NCBI GenBank assembly: GCA_902800365.1
Contig: CADCEF010000008.1
Coordinates: 58,992 to 122,991, forward strand
From: an uncultured Prevotella sp.
Lineage (GTDB): Bacteria > Bacteroidota > Bacteroidia > Bacteroidales > Bacteroidaceae
Direction of reading: 5' to 3'
Length of the DNA: 64,000 bases
How positions within the stretch are numbered: position 1 is the first letter of the stretch; every line of letters begins with the position of its first letter. Both the position numbers and the translations under genes were made by a program. Below the pieces are notes generated by a model that was not told the DNA's origin, ran no database searches, and saw nothing but the letters and a program-made list of their open reading frames with translations. This document shows positions 9,127-17,839 of the stretch, one piece after another.

Positions 9127-11112
9127 TTAGATGCATAAAAGGATTAATGTCAAAGCAACTGTACCCGTGATGAACCAAACGGCATACTGGCGAACGTCGC
9201 CGCTCTGCCAGCTGCGGATACTCTCACCAGCCTCGTTAGCACCCCAAGCCATGAAGTTGAATGTGCCATCAACAATATGACGGTCGAACCAAGCGATAGG
9301 AGTAGATACAAGGCGGAAGATGATACGATGAGTTACATACTGCCAAATCTCGTCCTGATAGAAACGCTTGTAGGCTGCACGATGCAGCTTGGGGAAGGTA
9401 GCATACAGGCGGTCGGCAATAGGCTGGCTCTCACCCTTATAGATATAGGTGGCGAGACAGATGCTCAGAATCGCAATAACTGTAGAGGTAGCAGCAATCT
9501 GCATGTTGAAGTGGATAGTGTAGTCAGTACCAGCAGCTGAAACGAAGCTACCGAACGAACCACCCCACTCTGCAAAGCCTGCGATAGTGGTGTAAACACC
9601 AACACCAACGGTGATCACTGTAAGAACAATCAGAGGGATTGTCATTGTCAATGGAGCCTCGTGTGGAGTATGATGCTCATGAGCCTCCTTGTTCTCTGTT
9701 CCCCAGAAGATGCCGTAGTACAGACGGAACATGTAGAAGGCTGTCATGGCAGCGATACCTGTCATAATCCAACCAACTACTGGGCTGTACTCCATGCAGG
9801 CAGTGATAATCTCATCCTTTGAGCTGAAGCCCGAGAAGAATGGAATACCAGCGATGGCCAGACATGAGATAAGGAACGTGATGTGAGTGATAGGCATATA
9901 CTTGCGCAGACCACCCATCAGAGCCATCTCGTTGCTGTGAACAGCGTGGATGATACATCCAGCACCAAGGAACAGACAAGCCTTAAACATAGCGTGGGTA
10001 AACAGATGGAACATACCTGCCATATAACCCAGCTGAGCGTGGTTATCAAGCACAGCACCATGATGACCTGGCAGCGATACGCCAAGAGCAACCATCATGA
10101 ATGCAATCTGCGAGATGGTTGAGAAAGCGAGCACACGCTTGATATCGCTCTGAGCACAAGCCACAGCAGCAGCATAGAAAGCGGTGAACACACCCACCCA
10201 AACCACAATCGACATAGCTTGTGGAGCATACTCAATCCAGAGAGGGAACATACGTGCAATCTGGAACACACCAGCTACAACCATGGTAGCAGCGTGAATC
10301 AGAGCAGATACAGGTGTTGGACCCTCCATGGCATCTGGCAGCCAGATGTGCAGAGGGAACATAGCACTCTTACCTGCACCACCGATGAACATCAGCACCA
10401 ATGCAGTAGGAATGATAAAGCCTCCAGCAGCAACAGCCTTGGCAATGTTACCCTCGATAAATGGTGTAGTACCCTGGCCCATCACGATGTCGCCAGCAAA
10501 CGAGAAGCTGAACGAATCAACAAAGTAACCGAAGGTAAGGATACCTACGAGGAAGAACATATCGGCAAAGCGGGTAACGATGAATGCCTTCTTAGATGCT
10601 GCAATAGCAGGCTTCAAAGGATAGTAGAAGCCGATGAGCAGGTAAGAAGAAACACCTACCAACTCCCAGAACATATACATCTGGAAGATGTTGGTGGCCA
10701 GAACCAGACCCAGCATTGACATAGTGAAGAGTGAAAGGAAAGCGTAGTAACGCTGGAATCCCTTCTCACCATGCATATAGCCGAATGAGTAGATATGAAC
10801 CATCAGTGAAACTGTTGAGATAACAATCAGCATCATCACACTGATAGGATCCAACAAGATACCGAGGTCGAAGTGCAGATTGCCGAGTGGCAACCATGTG
10901 AAGTTGTACGGAACAAAAGTCTGATATACTCCATTCACACGATCCATACCGAAGTATTGGAATGCTGTGAGATAAGAGAGTATTGTGACGATTCCCAGTG
11001 AGCAGGTACCAATGAGTCCTGCCACCTTGTGCTGCATCTTCATGCCAGCCAGTCCAAGAACGATGAACGACAGCAGCGGCAGAAGCATGATAAATAATGT
11101 GTAACTAAACAT
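9127..11112 (-). CDS. nuoL: NADH-quinone oxidoreductase-type subunit L
   Basis: NuoL is the distal antiporter-like subunit, whose long lateral C-terminal helix runs along the membrane arm. The 661-residue length is in the normal range. The core motifs include FQMYMFWELVGVSSYLLIGFYY (conserved Glu) and FPLHIWLPDAMEGPTPVSALIHAATMV, followed by the C-terminal extension. A His-rich cytoplasmic stretch (NKEAHEHHTPHEA, residue ~475) is present, as in several family members. The gene is 15 bases after nuoK and four before nuoM. Confidence 0.96.
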   Translation of the reverse strand: MFSYTLFIMLLPLLSFIVLGLAGMKMQHKVAGLIGTCSLGIVTILSYLTAFQYFGMDRVNGVYQTFVPYNFTWLPLGNLHFDLGILLDPISVMMLIVISTVSLMVHIYSFGYMHGEKGFQRYYAFLSLFTMSMLGLVLATNIFQMYMFWELVGVSSYLLIGFYYPLKPAIAASKKAFIVTRFADMFFLVGILTFGYFVDSFSFSFAGDIVMGQGTTPFIEGNIAKAVAAGGFIIPTALVLMFIGGAGKSAMFPLHIWLPDAMEGPTPVSALIHAATMVVAGVFQIARMFPLWIEYAPQAMSIVVWVGVFTAFYAAAVACAQSDIKRVLAFSTISQIAFMMVALGVSLPGHHGAVLDNHAQLGYMAGMFHLFTHAMFKACLFLGAGCIIHAVHSNEMALMGGLRKYMPITHITFLISCLAIAGIPFFSGFSSKDEIITACMEYSPVVGWIMTGIAAMTAFYMFRLYYGIFWGTENKEAHEHHTPHEAPLTMTIPLIVLTVITVGVGVYTTIAGFAEWGGSFGSFVSAAGTDYTIHFNMQIAATSTVIAILSICLATYIYKGESQPIADRLYATFPKLHRAAYKRFYQDEIWQYVTHRIIFRLVSTPIAWFDRHIVDGTFNFMAWGANEAGESIRSWQSGDVRQYAVWFITGTVALTLILLCI

Positions 11113-11127
11113 AATCTTTACCGTTTT

Positions 11128-11436
11128 TTATCGTTTCATATTCTTGATTGCATCTACGCTATCGCTCTTGAACTTGCGATAAACATTGATGATAATAGAG
11201 ATGGCCACAGCACTTTCGGCAGCAGCAACACCAATCACAAAGAGTGTCATAAACATACCCTCGTTACCGTTGGGATACAACAGACGGTTGATAGCGGCAA
11301 AGTTGATGTCGACAGCATTCAGAATGAGCTCAACCGAGATGAGCATGGCAATCAGATTGCGACGGGTGGTGAAACCATAGACACCAATAAAGAACAAGAT
11401 GGCACTCAGTGCGAAAAAACATTCTACAGGTATCAT
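11128..11436 (-). CDS. nuoK: NADH-quinone oxidoreductase-type subunit K
   Basis: NuoK is a small three-helix subunit (102 residues here) in the proton-translocating membrane arm. I chose the start at 11436 (MIPVECFFALSAILF) over a longer in-frame start at 11481 because it matches the family N-terminus and gives an ATGA overlap with the nuoJ stop. The conserved acidic residue is in LIAMLISVELILNAVDINFAA. The extra upstream residues of the longer reading are Arg/Lys/Gly-rich and lie inside nuoJ. Confidence 0.94.
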   Translation of the reverse strand: MIPVECFFALSAILFFIGVYGFTTRRNLIAMLISVELILNAVDINFAAINRLLYPNGNEGMFMTLFVIGVAAAESAVAISIIINVYRKFKSDSVDAIKNMKR

Positions 11437-11948
11437 GCCTCTTCCTCCTTTCTTGCTACAACCAGACCTCCGATGATACATGCCAGCAGGAATACTGAGA
11501 TGAACTCGAAGGGTAATACATACTGATACTTACCTGAGCCTACGAGAGCAGTACCGATTTCCTTCATCGGAACCTCAACGTTGGCAATCTCCTGAGTATA
11601 GAAGCCAGCCTTAAGCAGGATAAGACTTACTACAGCCAGACCAGCCAGAGCACACAGAGCACCAACGGCCATTGTGCCAAGCTTTACGCGCTTCTCCAAA
11701 CCCTGAAGTGTGCGCTTGCTTACCAGCTGGATAGCGAATACAAAGACCATCGTAACGCCTCCGGCATATACGGCGATCTGAGCAGCACCCAGGAAGGTGT
11801 AATCGAGCAGGAAGTAAATACCTGCTACACCAAGGAGCACGAACAACATAAATGTTGCGGCTCTAACAATTCGCGTGGTGGCTACACACATCAGCGCCGA
11901 AACGATGATGAACACCGCGAGAATGATAAACATAACTATATTTGCCAT
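11433..11948 (-). CDS. nuoJ: NADH-quinone oxidoreductase-type subunit J
   Basis: NuoJ is a five-helix membrane subunit of complex I (171 residues). The family-typical third helix FLGAAQIAVYAGGVTMVFVFAIQL is present. It overlaps nuoK by four bases (ATGA), indicating coupled translation, and starts six bases after nuoI. Confidence 0.94.
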   Translation of the reverse strand: MANIVMFIILAVFIIVSALMCVATTRIVRAATFMLFVLLGVAGIYFLLDYTFLGAAQIAVYAGGVTMVFVFAIQLVSKRTLQGLEKRVKLGTMAVGALCALAGLAVVSLILLKAGFYTQEIANVEVPMKEIGTALVGSGKYQYVLPFEFISVFLLACIIGGLVVARKEEEA

Positions 11949-11954
11949 AATGCG

Positions 11955-12500
11955 TTACTTAGTTTTAGTATTAAACTTACCTACTTGCCACTCGGCACCA
12001 CCTTCAATAAGGTTAGGCAGCGATCCACCAGCATAAACCTCCTGGTTCAGATGGAGCACCAACTTAGAGCGGTCGAAAACGGCGTTCTCGAAATCATTAG
12101 TAAACTCGATGGCGTCGAAGTTGCAGGCGTTGGTACAAAGTTGGCAGAACATGCAGTCGCCAAGGTCGTAAGCATAATCGTCGAGCACCTTCTTTTTCTT
12201 ACCTGTCTCAGGATCCTCAGCCATGTGTGCTGTAATCTTGATGGTTCCGTTAGGACAGGCCTTTTCGCACAATGTGCAAGCTGTACACTTGTAGCTGCCA
12301 TCCTCGTTGCGCTTGAATACCAGGCGACCACGATGACGCTTAGCAACATGGAGTGTAGTCTTGCGGTTCTCGGGATACTGCTCGGTTGACTTATTGGTGA
12401 AGAAATCCTTGAAATATTCCTTCCAAGAGGTCTTCATACCAACAGCCAGAGTCTTCAAGCCGTGCCCGATTTCTCCGAAATATGATTTATTATCTTCCAT
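11955..12500 (-). CDS. nuoI: NADH-quinone oxidoreductase-type subunit I (two 4Fe-4S clusters)
   Basis: NuoI is the ferredoxin-like subunit that carries electrons through two 4Fe-4S clusters toward cluster N2 in NuoB. The 181-residue protein has the motifs CTACTLCEKACP (residue ~76) and CMFCQLCTNACN (residue ~116). All eight ligand cysteines are present. In the second motif Asn follows the last Cys, where Pro is usual in ferredoxin-type sites. It lies between nuoH and nuoJ, with nine and six bases between stops and starts. Confidence 0.95.
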   Translation of the reverse strand: MEDNKSYFGEIGHGLKTLAVGMKTSWKEYFKDFFTNKSTEQYPENRKTTLHVAKRHRGRLVFKRNEDGSYKCTACTLCEKACPNGTIKITAHMAEDPETGKKKKVLDDYAYDLGDCMFCQLCTNACNFDAIEFTNDFENAVFDRSKLVLHLNQEVYAGGSLPNLIEGGAEWQVGKFNTKTK

Positions 12501-12509
12501 TGCTATACC

Positions 12510-13598
12510 TTATTTAATATATAGGCCAAGGGCCACAACAACTGTCATTAATACGAGGTCGATGAGACACACTGGCATCAAGTACTTCCACTCCAGCTTC
12601 AGAATCTGGTCGATACGCAGACGTGGGAATGTCCACTTAATCCACATCAGCACCCAAACCAGCAGGAATGCCTTACCCATGAACCAAACGATACCTGGGA
12701 TGTAGTTCATCACTGCATCGAATGCCTCGATACCGATGTTTACAGGCGCCCAACCACCAAGGAATACGGTAGCGGCGATACCTGCAATGATAAAGAGGTT
12801 CAGGAACTCAGCCAGATAGAAGAATCCGAATCCCATACCAGAATACTCGGTGTGGTGACCTGCAGTAAGCTCACTCTCAGCCTCAGCCATATCGAATGGG
12901 CCACGGTTTGCCTCAGCGTTACCTGCTACCAGGAATACGAAGAAGGCAATAAGTGCAGGGATATGACCCTGGAAGATCAACCACTTGAAAGGACCTGTCT
13001 GAGCCTCAACAATACCACTCATCTGCATGGTACCAGTAAGGATAACGGCAGTAATCAAGCAGAGACAGAGTGAAACCTCGTACGAAATCATCTGTACAGC
13101 TGCACGCATAGCCGAAAGAACAGAGTACTTGTTGTTAGAGCCCCAACCTGCCAGGAAGATACCGATGACTCCGATTGAAGAGATAGCGGTAAGCAGGAAG
13201 ACACCTACATTAAAGTCGAGGATTGTAGCACCATTGTTCCAAGGCAGGAACGAGAAGGCACCTACAGAACCCATAATCACCAAGATAGGAGCAACAAGAT
13301 AGAGAATCTTATCGGCCTTGTCGACGATGAAGATCTCCTTGATGAGCATCTTCAATACATCGGCAAACACCTGAAGTATTCCCCAGTAGCCTACTCGCAT
13401 CGGGCCAAGGCGGCACTGGAAATAGGCACAAACTTTACGCTCCATAAATATCAGTACGCAAGCTATGAGGGCATATCCCACCAGAATAGCGGTACCCACC
13501 AGCACGCACTCAATCAATATCGACAGGAAATCTCCCAAACCGAGTGTCTCGCGAAGGAGAGCGTCGAACCATTGTGTAACAATACTAAAATCAAACAT
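12510..13598 (-). CDS. nuoH: NADH-quinone oxidoreductase-type subunit H
   Basis: NuoH joins the peripheral and membrane arms and forms much of the quinone cavity. At 362 residues with eight or nine helices it is of usual length. Family motifs include FMERKVCAYFQCRLGPMRVGYWG, FAFF-type hydrophobic helices and NRGPFDMAEAESELTAGHHTEYSG, which holds the conserved acidic residues facing the quinone channel. It is 12 bases after nuoCD and nine before nuoI. Confidence 0.96.
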   Translation of the reverse strand: MFDFSIVTQWFDALLRETLGLGDFLSILIECVLVGTAILVGYALIACVLIFMERKVCAYFQCRLGPMRVGYWGILQVFADVLKMLIKEIFIVDKADKILYLVAPILVIMGSVGAFSFLPWNNGATILDFNVGVFLLTAISSIGVIGIFLAGWGSNNKYSVLSAMRAAVQMISYEVSLCLCLITAVILTGTMQMSGIVEAQTGPFKWLIFQGHIPALIAFFVFLVAGNAEANRGPFDMAEAESELTAGHHTEYSGMGFGFFYLAEFLNLFIIAGIAATVFLGGWAPVNIGIEAFDAVMNYIPGIVWFMGKAFLLVWVLMWIKWTFPRLRIDQILKLEWKYLMPVCLIDLVLMTVVVALGLYIK

Positions 13599-13610
13599 AA
13601 TCCTTCGCTT

Positions 13611-15146
13611 TTATCTGTCAATATCAGGAATAACTACATCAATAGCGGCACAAGTAGCAATAAGGTCGGCCACCTTCTGACCACGCAGCATTGGGTCGAA
13701 AGCACCTACCAGCGAGAGTCCCATTGGGCGCATCTTCATGCGGTATGGGCTCTTATCGCCACGAGAGTCGAGATAAACACCAAACTCACCAGCAACACCC
13801 ACCTTGATGATAGGCTTCTGTTTTACATAGAAGTCACCCTCTGGAATGTTGTCAATCAGCTGCTCGATGATGTTCAGGCTCTGGTACATCTCGTTGATGT
13901 GAACCATATAACGAGCCATAGAGTCGCAACCATCAAGTGTGCACTGCTCCCACTGTACCTTGTCGTACATATCGTATGGGTGGTTCTTACGAACGTCGTT
14001 CTTCCAACCCGAAGCACGTCCGGCAGGACCGGTAACAGCGTAGTTGATACAATCCTCAAGATTCATCGGACCGCAGTTCTCCAGACGGTTGTGTGTGATG
14101 ATATTATCACCAAAGATATCCATATACTCCTGAATCATTGGGCGCAGATACTTCACCAGCTCCTTACAGTTCTTAACAAAGTTCGGATCGATGTCATCCT
14201 GCAATCCTCCGATGCGGTAGTAGTTCTGAATCAGTCGACCACCAGTGGTCTCTTCCATCACGTTCAGCACATGTTCACGATCGCGCATACCATAAAGCAT
14301 ACCTGTAAGCGCACCAAGGTCCTGAGCTACACACGATGTGTATAGCAGGTGAGAGTCAAGACGCTGAAGCTCGTCCATGATGGTACGAACGTACTTGATA
14401 CGGTCGGTAAGCTCAACCTCCATAGCCTCCTCGATAACACCTACCAAAGCGTGGCGATGCTGCATGGCTCCCAGATAGTTCAGACGATCGGTAAGAGCCA
14501 GCGTCTGAGGATATGTCATACCCTCCCACATCTTCTCGATGGCACGATGGATGTAGCCAAGGTGTGGATAGATGCGCTTTACGATCTCACCGTCAAGCAC
14601 AGTCTGCAAACGGAGTACACCGTGGGTAGCAGGGTGCTGAGGACCGATGTTAAGCACATAGTCGTCATCACCAAACAGTTTATTCTGCTTGCACTGCAGT
14701 TCGCCATCGTAGTCGAGATAGTACTCCAGACCGTAGTCGGGCTCTACATCGTCCTCGAGGGTGTACTTATCGTTAAACTCCCAATCCTTGCGGAAAGGAT
14801 AGCCCTTGAAGTCGTAACGCAAGAACAAGCGACGCATATCGGGATGACCTACGAATACGATTCCGAAGAAGTCGTAAACCTCGCGCTCCAGCAGATCGGC
14901 CACTTTCCAGATATTCGACACAGTAGGGATATAAGGTGTATCCTTCTGAGTCTTAGCCAGCTGCTTCACGCTGCAACGCTCGTGAGTTTTAGTATTTTCA
15001 AGGATATAGATACAGCCGAGTCCCTCTTCAGCTCCGAAGTCCTCGCCTACGATGGTGACAAGATAGTCAAAGCCCTTCTTGTCCTTCAAGTTCTGCATCT
15101 CCTGTGCGAACTTTTCAAAATCAAATGATAAGAACTCTAACTTCAT
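13611..15146 (-). CDS. nuoCD: NADH-quinone oxidoreductase-type fused subunit C/D
   Basis: This 511-residue protein fuses NuoC (30-kDa subunit, residues ~1-155, with the motif EREVYDFFGIVFVGHPDMRRL) to NuoD (49-kDa subunit, from ~165, with NIGPQHPATHGVLRL and PHLGYIHRAIEK). NuoD shares the quinone site and cluster N2 environment with NuoB. The C-terminus has VPDIDR-type ending as in other NuoD proteins. The C/D fusion also occurs in E. coli and in Bacteroidota. It overlaps nuoB by four bases (ATGA). Confidence 0.96.
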   Translation of the reverse strand: MKLEFLSFDFEKFAQEMQNLKDKKGFDYLVTIVGEDFGAEEGLGCIYILENTKTHERCSVKQLAKTQKDTPYIPTVSNIWKVADLLEREVYDFFGIVFVGHPDMRRLFLRYDFKGYPFRKDWEFNDKYTLEDDVEPDYGLEYYLDYDGELQCKQNKLFGDDDYVLNIGPQHPATHGVLRLQTVLDGEIVKRIYPHLGYIHRAIEKMWEGMTYPQTLALTDRLNYLGAMQHRHALVGVIEEAMEVELTDRIKYVRTIMDELQRLDSHLLYTSCVAQDLGALTGMLYGMRDREHVLNVMEETTGGRLIQNYYRIGGLQDDIDPNFVKNCKELVKYLRPMIQEYMDIFGDNIITHNRLENCGPMNLEDCINYAVTGPAGRASGWKNDVRKNHPYDMYDKVQWEQCTLDGCDSMARYMVHINEMYQSLNIIEQLIDNIPEGDFYVKQKPIIKVGVAGEFGVYLDSRGDKSPYRMKMRPMGLSLVGAFDPMLRGQKVADLIATCAAIDVVIPDIDR

Positions 15147-15877
15147 GCCTTCTCCTCCTCTACTTTAGCTTCTGCCTGAGCAGTTTTCATTTCTTCTACG
15201 AATTCCTGTGGAACGTTTGTTACCACGATTGGCTCACGACGGTGGTCGCCCAGCTTCTCGCGGAATGTCAGCTCCTCGTTAGATACGCCAAGCTCGCGCT
15301 CCTCGGCGGTCTGCTTGTGGTTAGCGCCTCCGAAGAATTTCTCAATCTTCACCTTACGCTGCAGCTGCATCATACCATACATGATAGCCTCTGGACGTGG
15401 AGGACAACCAGGAATAAACACATCAACGGGCACAATTTCCTCGATACCCTTAACTACGTGGTAGCTCGACTTGAAAGGTCCACCGCTGATGGCGCAGCCA
15501 CCTACGGCAATCACGTACTTAGGCTCGGCCATCTCGTCGTACAGACGCTTCAGTGCAGGAGCCATCTTGTGTGTGATGGTACCAGCGCACATAATCAGGT
15601 CGGCCTGACGTGGAGAGTTACGTGTAACCTCGAAACCGAAGCGGGCAAAGTCGTAACGTGCGCAACCGCAGGCCATGAACTCGATACCACAGCAAGATGT
15701 GGCAAAGGTCAGTGACCACAGAGAGTTGGCGCGTCCCCAGTTAATCAACTGGTCGAGCGAGCCCGTAATCACATTGACGCCACCCTCATGGAGCTCGTCA
15801 ACAATCTTCTCCAACGATGAGTTGTCTTTCCACTCCTCGTAGGGAATACTCTTGATGTAGGGCTTCTTTACTTCCAT
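15143..15877 (-). CDS. nuoB: NADH-quinone oxidoreductase-type subunit B (cluster N2)
   Basis: NuoB carries the 4Fe-4S cluster N2 that passes electrons to quinone. The ligand cysteines are visible in FATSCCGIEFMACG, in VGGCAISGG and in FIPGCPPRPEA. I chose the ATG at 15877 rather than an in-frame ATG at 15898: it has a good AGGAG about eight bases upstream and shortens the overlap with nuoA to ten bases. The protein (244 residues) is longer than the ~180-220 typical because of a charged C-terminal tail (~60 residues, Glu/Lys/Ala-rich). Confidence 0.95.
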   Translation of the reverse strand: MEVKKPYIKSIPYEEWKDNSSLEKIVDELHEGGVNVITGSLDQLINWGRANSLWSLTFATSCCGIEFMACGCARYDFARFGFEVTRNSPRQADLIMCAGTITHKMAPALKRLYDEMAEPKYVIAVGGCAISGGPFKSSYHVVKGIEEIVPVDVFIPGCPPRPEAIMYGMMQLQRKVKIEKFFGGANHKQTAEERELGVSNEELTFREKLGDHRREPIVVTNVPQEFVEEMKTAQAEAKVEEEKA

Positions 15878-16218
15878 TCCAAGTCTCCTTTCCGCCAAGC
15901 ATAAGCCAGGCCTAAAACTAGAACTACCAAGAAGAATCCGATGCTAAACAAAGCCATAGCACCAGCCTCCTTCACTACTACTGCCCATGGATACAGAAAC
16001 ACCGTTTCCACATCAAACATGAGGAACAAGATGGCAAAGAGGTAGAATCCCACAGAGATAGGCAACCATGAGCTGCCTCGTGTGGGGATACCACTCTCAT
16101 ACGGCTCACCCTTCACCTTAGCGTAAGACCGAGGTCCTATCAGCTTGGCTACTACGTAGGCCGCTACCACCAATGTCAAAGCCGTCACCAAGACGGTAAT
16201 CAACAAAGTAAAGTTCAT
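15868..16218 (-). CDS. nuoA: NADH-quinone oxidoreductase-type subunit A
   Basis: NuoA is a three-helix membrane subunit (116 residues) that starts the operon. The family motif YESGIPTRGSSW and the following FLMFDVETVFLYPWA with conserved Asp/Glu are present. Only 33 bases separate its start from the stop of the phosphatase gene upstream, and no TAnnTTTG element is seen there, so the operon may be partly transcribed from the phosphatase promoter at 17770-17801. Confidence 0.95.
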   Translation of the reverse strand: MNFTLLITVLVTALTLVVAAYVVAKLIGPRSYAKVKGEPYESGIPTRGSSWLPISVGFYLFAILFLMFDVETVFLYPWAVVVKEAGAMALFSIGFFLVVLVLGLAYAWRKGDLEWK

Positions 16219-16251
16219 AAAAAGTTAAATATAATGTTATACTAATATACT

Positions 16252-17760
16252 TTATTCTATCACCTCTGTGATTGCCTCACCAACGCAAGCGTTTGGCTGC
16301 TGTATGTGCATCTTCTGGCACACCGTAGGCGCTATGTCAGTAATGTGCACCTCTCTGCTTGTAGCTCCATGCTTCACCTTCCAGCCATAGAACAGCAGGG
16401 GTATATGGGCGTCGTATGGATTCCACTCGCCGTGGGTAGTGCCTACTGGCGACGACCATTTGCTGAAGCCGTACCATCCTGGCTCGAGCATGAAGATGAT
16501 ATCGCCCGAACGGTCGTGATGATATCCCTTCAAAGCGCGCTCTTTCAGCATCTCAGGCACAGGCGCTGTAGCAGCTTTCTTAAAGTCGAAGGCAAATGCG
16601 ACGTGTGGGGTATTCAGCAACTCTTCTACGATAGCATCGCGAAGTGCCTGCTCGTCAACACCCTGCTCACGTATAGCATCCTTGTCAAGGACAATGCGAT
16701 AGTCCAGACAATCCTTAATCACATTCTTTGTAAGATGAAACTTTGCAGCCAACCTCTTAGCAGCCTCTACTGAGAACACCTCGTCCCACTTGAAAGCGCC
16801 ACCATTCAGTTTGTGGTCTTCCATAAACTTGAAGTTGTGAGCAGCTCCATGGTCGGCAGTTAGGAACACCAGATAGTTACCCTCGCCCACCTGCTCGTCG
16901 AAAGCCTTCAACAGTTTGGCGATATCCTTATCCAGTTCCAGATAAGCCTCGTCGGTACGCTCGCCACGTGTGCTCCACTCGTGTCCGATAACGTCGGTCT
17001 GCGAGAAGCTCACACACAGCATATCAGTTTCTTCGCCCTTACCAAGCTGTTCGCCTTTAAGGGCAGCTATAGCCATATCAGCTGTGATATGACCGCAGAG
17101 TGGATACAAGCCTATGTCCTTTCCCACCTTCTGCAGTTCCTTGTTCTTCTTCAGCTGAGCATTAAAGTCCTTAGCCCACTTCGGCAGTTCCTGCATATAC
17201 CAGGTACTGGTGATGAACTGCCCGCTCTTGGTGTCAATCCAATAGGCAGCGTTAGCGCTACGACCTGCAGGCAGAATAGCCGCACGGTCTTTATAGCTCA
17301 CACCGATGACCTTCGACTTGAAGTCGGTATGCAGTCTCAGCTGGTCGCCGATAGTACTTGCCAACAGGTTGACGGGCGATGATGCTTCCTTCTTGTTGCT
17401 ACCAACCACAGCTACGTCGTGATCCTCACAACTGCTAACCTTTACGCCGTTCTTGTAGAAGCTGTTTCCGCAGATACCATGGAAAGCTGGCGTTGTTCCT
17501 GTATACACACTTGTATGACCGATTGCGGTAACGGTTGGCAGATAATTAATTAGGCAGTTATTACAAGAGTATCCCTGGTTCATCAGACGTTTCAATCCGT
17601 CTTCCTGATACTTGTCGTAATATCTGCCTAAGTAATCCCAACGCATCTGGTCTACTACGATGCCCACCACGAGCTTTGGTCGCTCGTTAAACTTTGTTTG
17701 TGCCTGACAATCAGTCACATAGCACGCAATTATTGCAATTAACAGTAAAATCTTCCTCAT
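16252..17760 (-). CDS. PafA-like alkaline phosphatase (phosphate-monoester hydrolase)
   Basis: This 502-residue exported enzyme belongs to the alkaline phosphatase superfamily and resembles PafA, the phosphate-insensitive phosphomonoesterase of Bacteroidota. After a signal peptide (residues 1-20, cut near CQAQ) come a metal-binding Asp in VDQMRW, the nucleophile Thr78 in PTVTAIGH, GNSFY (Asn of the oxyanion site), the KDRAAILPAGR segment whose Lys and Arg mark monoesterases of this group, and LTADHGAAHN with metal ligands. I chose the ATG at 17760 because it begins the signal peptide and follows a good promoter; a longer in-frame start at 17862 would enter the neighbouring gene. It would release phosphate from organic phosphates in the periplasm. 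Confidence 0.9.
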   Translation of the reverse strand: MRKILLLIAIIACYVTDCQAQTKFNERPKLVVGIVVDQMRWDYLGRYYDKYQEDGLKRLMNQGYSCNNCLINYLPTVTAIGHTSVYTGTTPAFHGICGNSFYKNGVKVSSCEDHDVAVVGSNKKEASSPVNLLASTIGDQLRLHTDFKSKVIGVSYKDRAAILPAGRSANAAYWIDTKSGQFITSTWYMQELPKWAKDFNAQLKKNKELQKVGKDIGLYPLCGHITADMAIAALKGEQLGKGEETDMLCVSFSQTDVIGHEWSTRGERTDEAYLELDKDIAKLLKAFDEQVGEGNYLVFLTADHGAAHNFKFMEDHKLNGGAFKWDEVFSVEAAKRLAAKFHLTKNVIKDCLDYRIVLDKDAIREQGVDEQALRDAIVEELLNTPHVAFAFDFKKAATAPVPEMLKERALKGYHHDRSGDIIFMLEPGWYGFSKWSSPVGTTHGEWNPYDAHIPLLFYGWKVKHGATSREVHITDIAPTVCQKMHIQQPNACVGEAITEVIE

Positions 17761-17769
17761 AATTGTGTG

Positions 17770-17801
17770 CAAAGGTACAAAAAATCCGCCAAAGCTCCAA
17801 A
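17770..17801 (-). promoter_or_regulatory. Promoter of the PafA-like gene
   Basis: On the minus strand TTTG (17798-17801) is followed after 20 bases by TACCTTTG (17770-17777), an exact match to the Bacteroidota housekeeping promoter, ten bases upstream of the ATG at 17760. Confidence 0.85.
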
Positions 17802-17839
17802 TACTTTGGCGAAAAATTTTGCAAACAACTTTTAGTTGT

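Noticed and set aside
13572-15128. Long open frames on the + strand opposite nuoCD (257 and 259 codons)
   Set aside because: They lie wholly antisense to nuoCD, have no family signature and no promoter or ribosome-binding site; long antisense frames are usual in well-biased genes.
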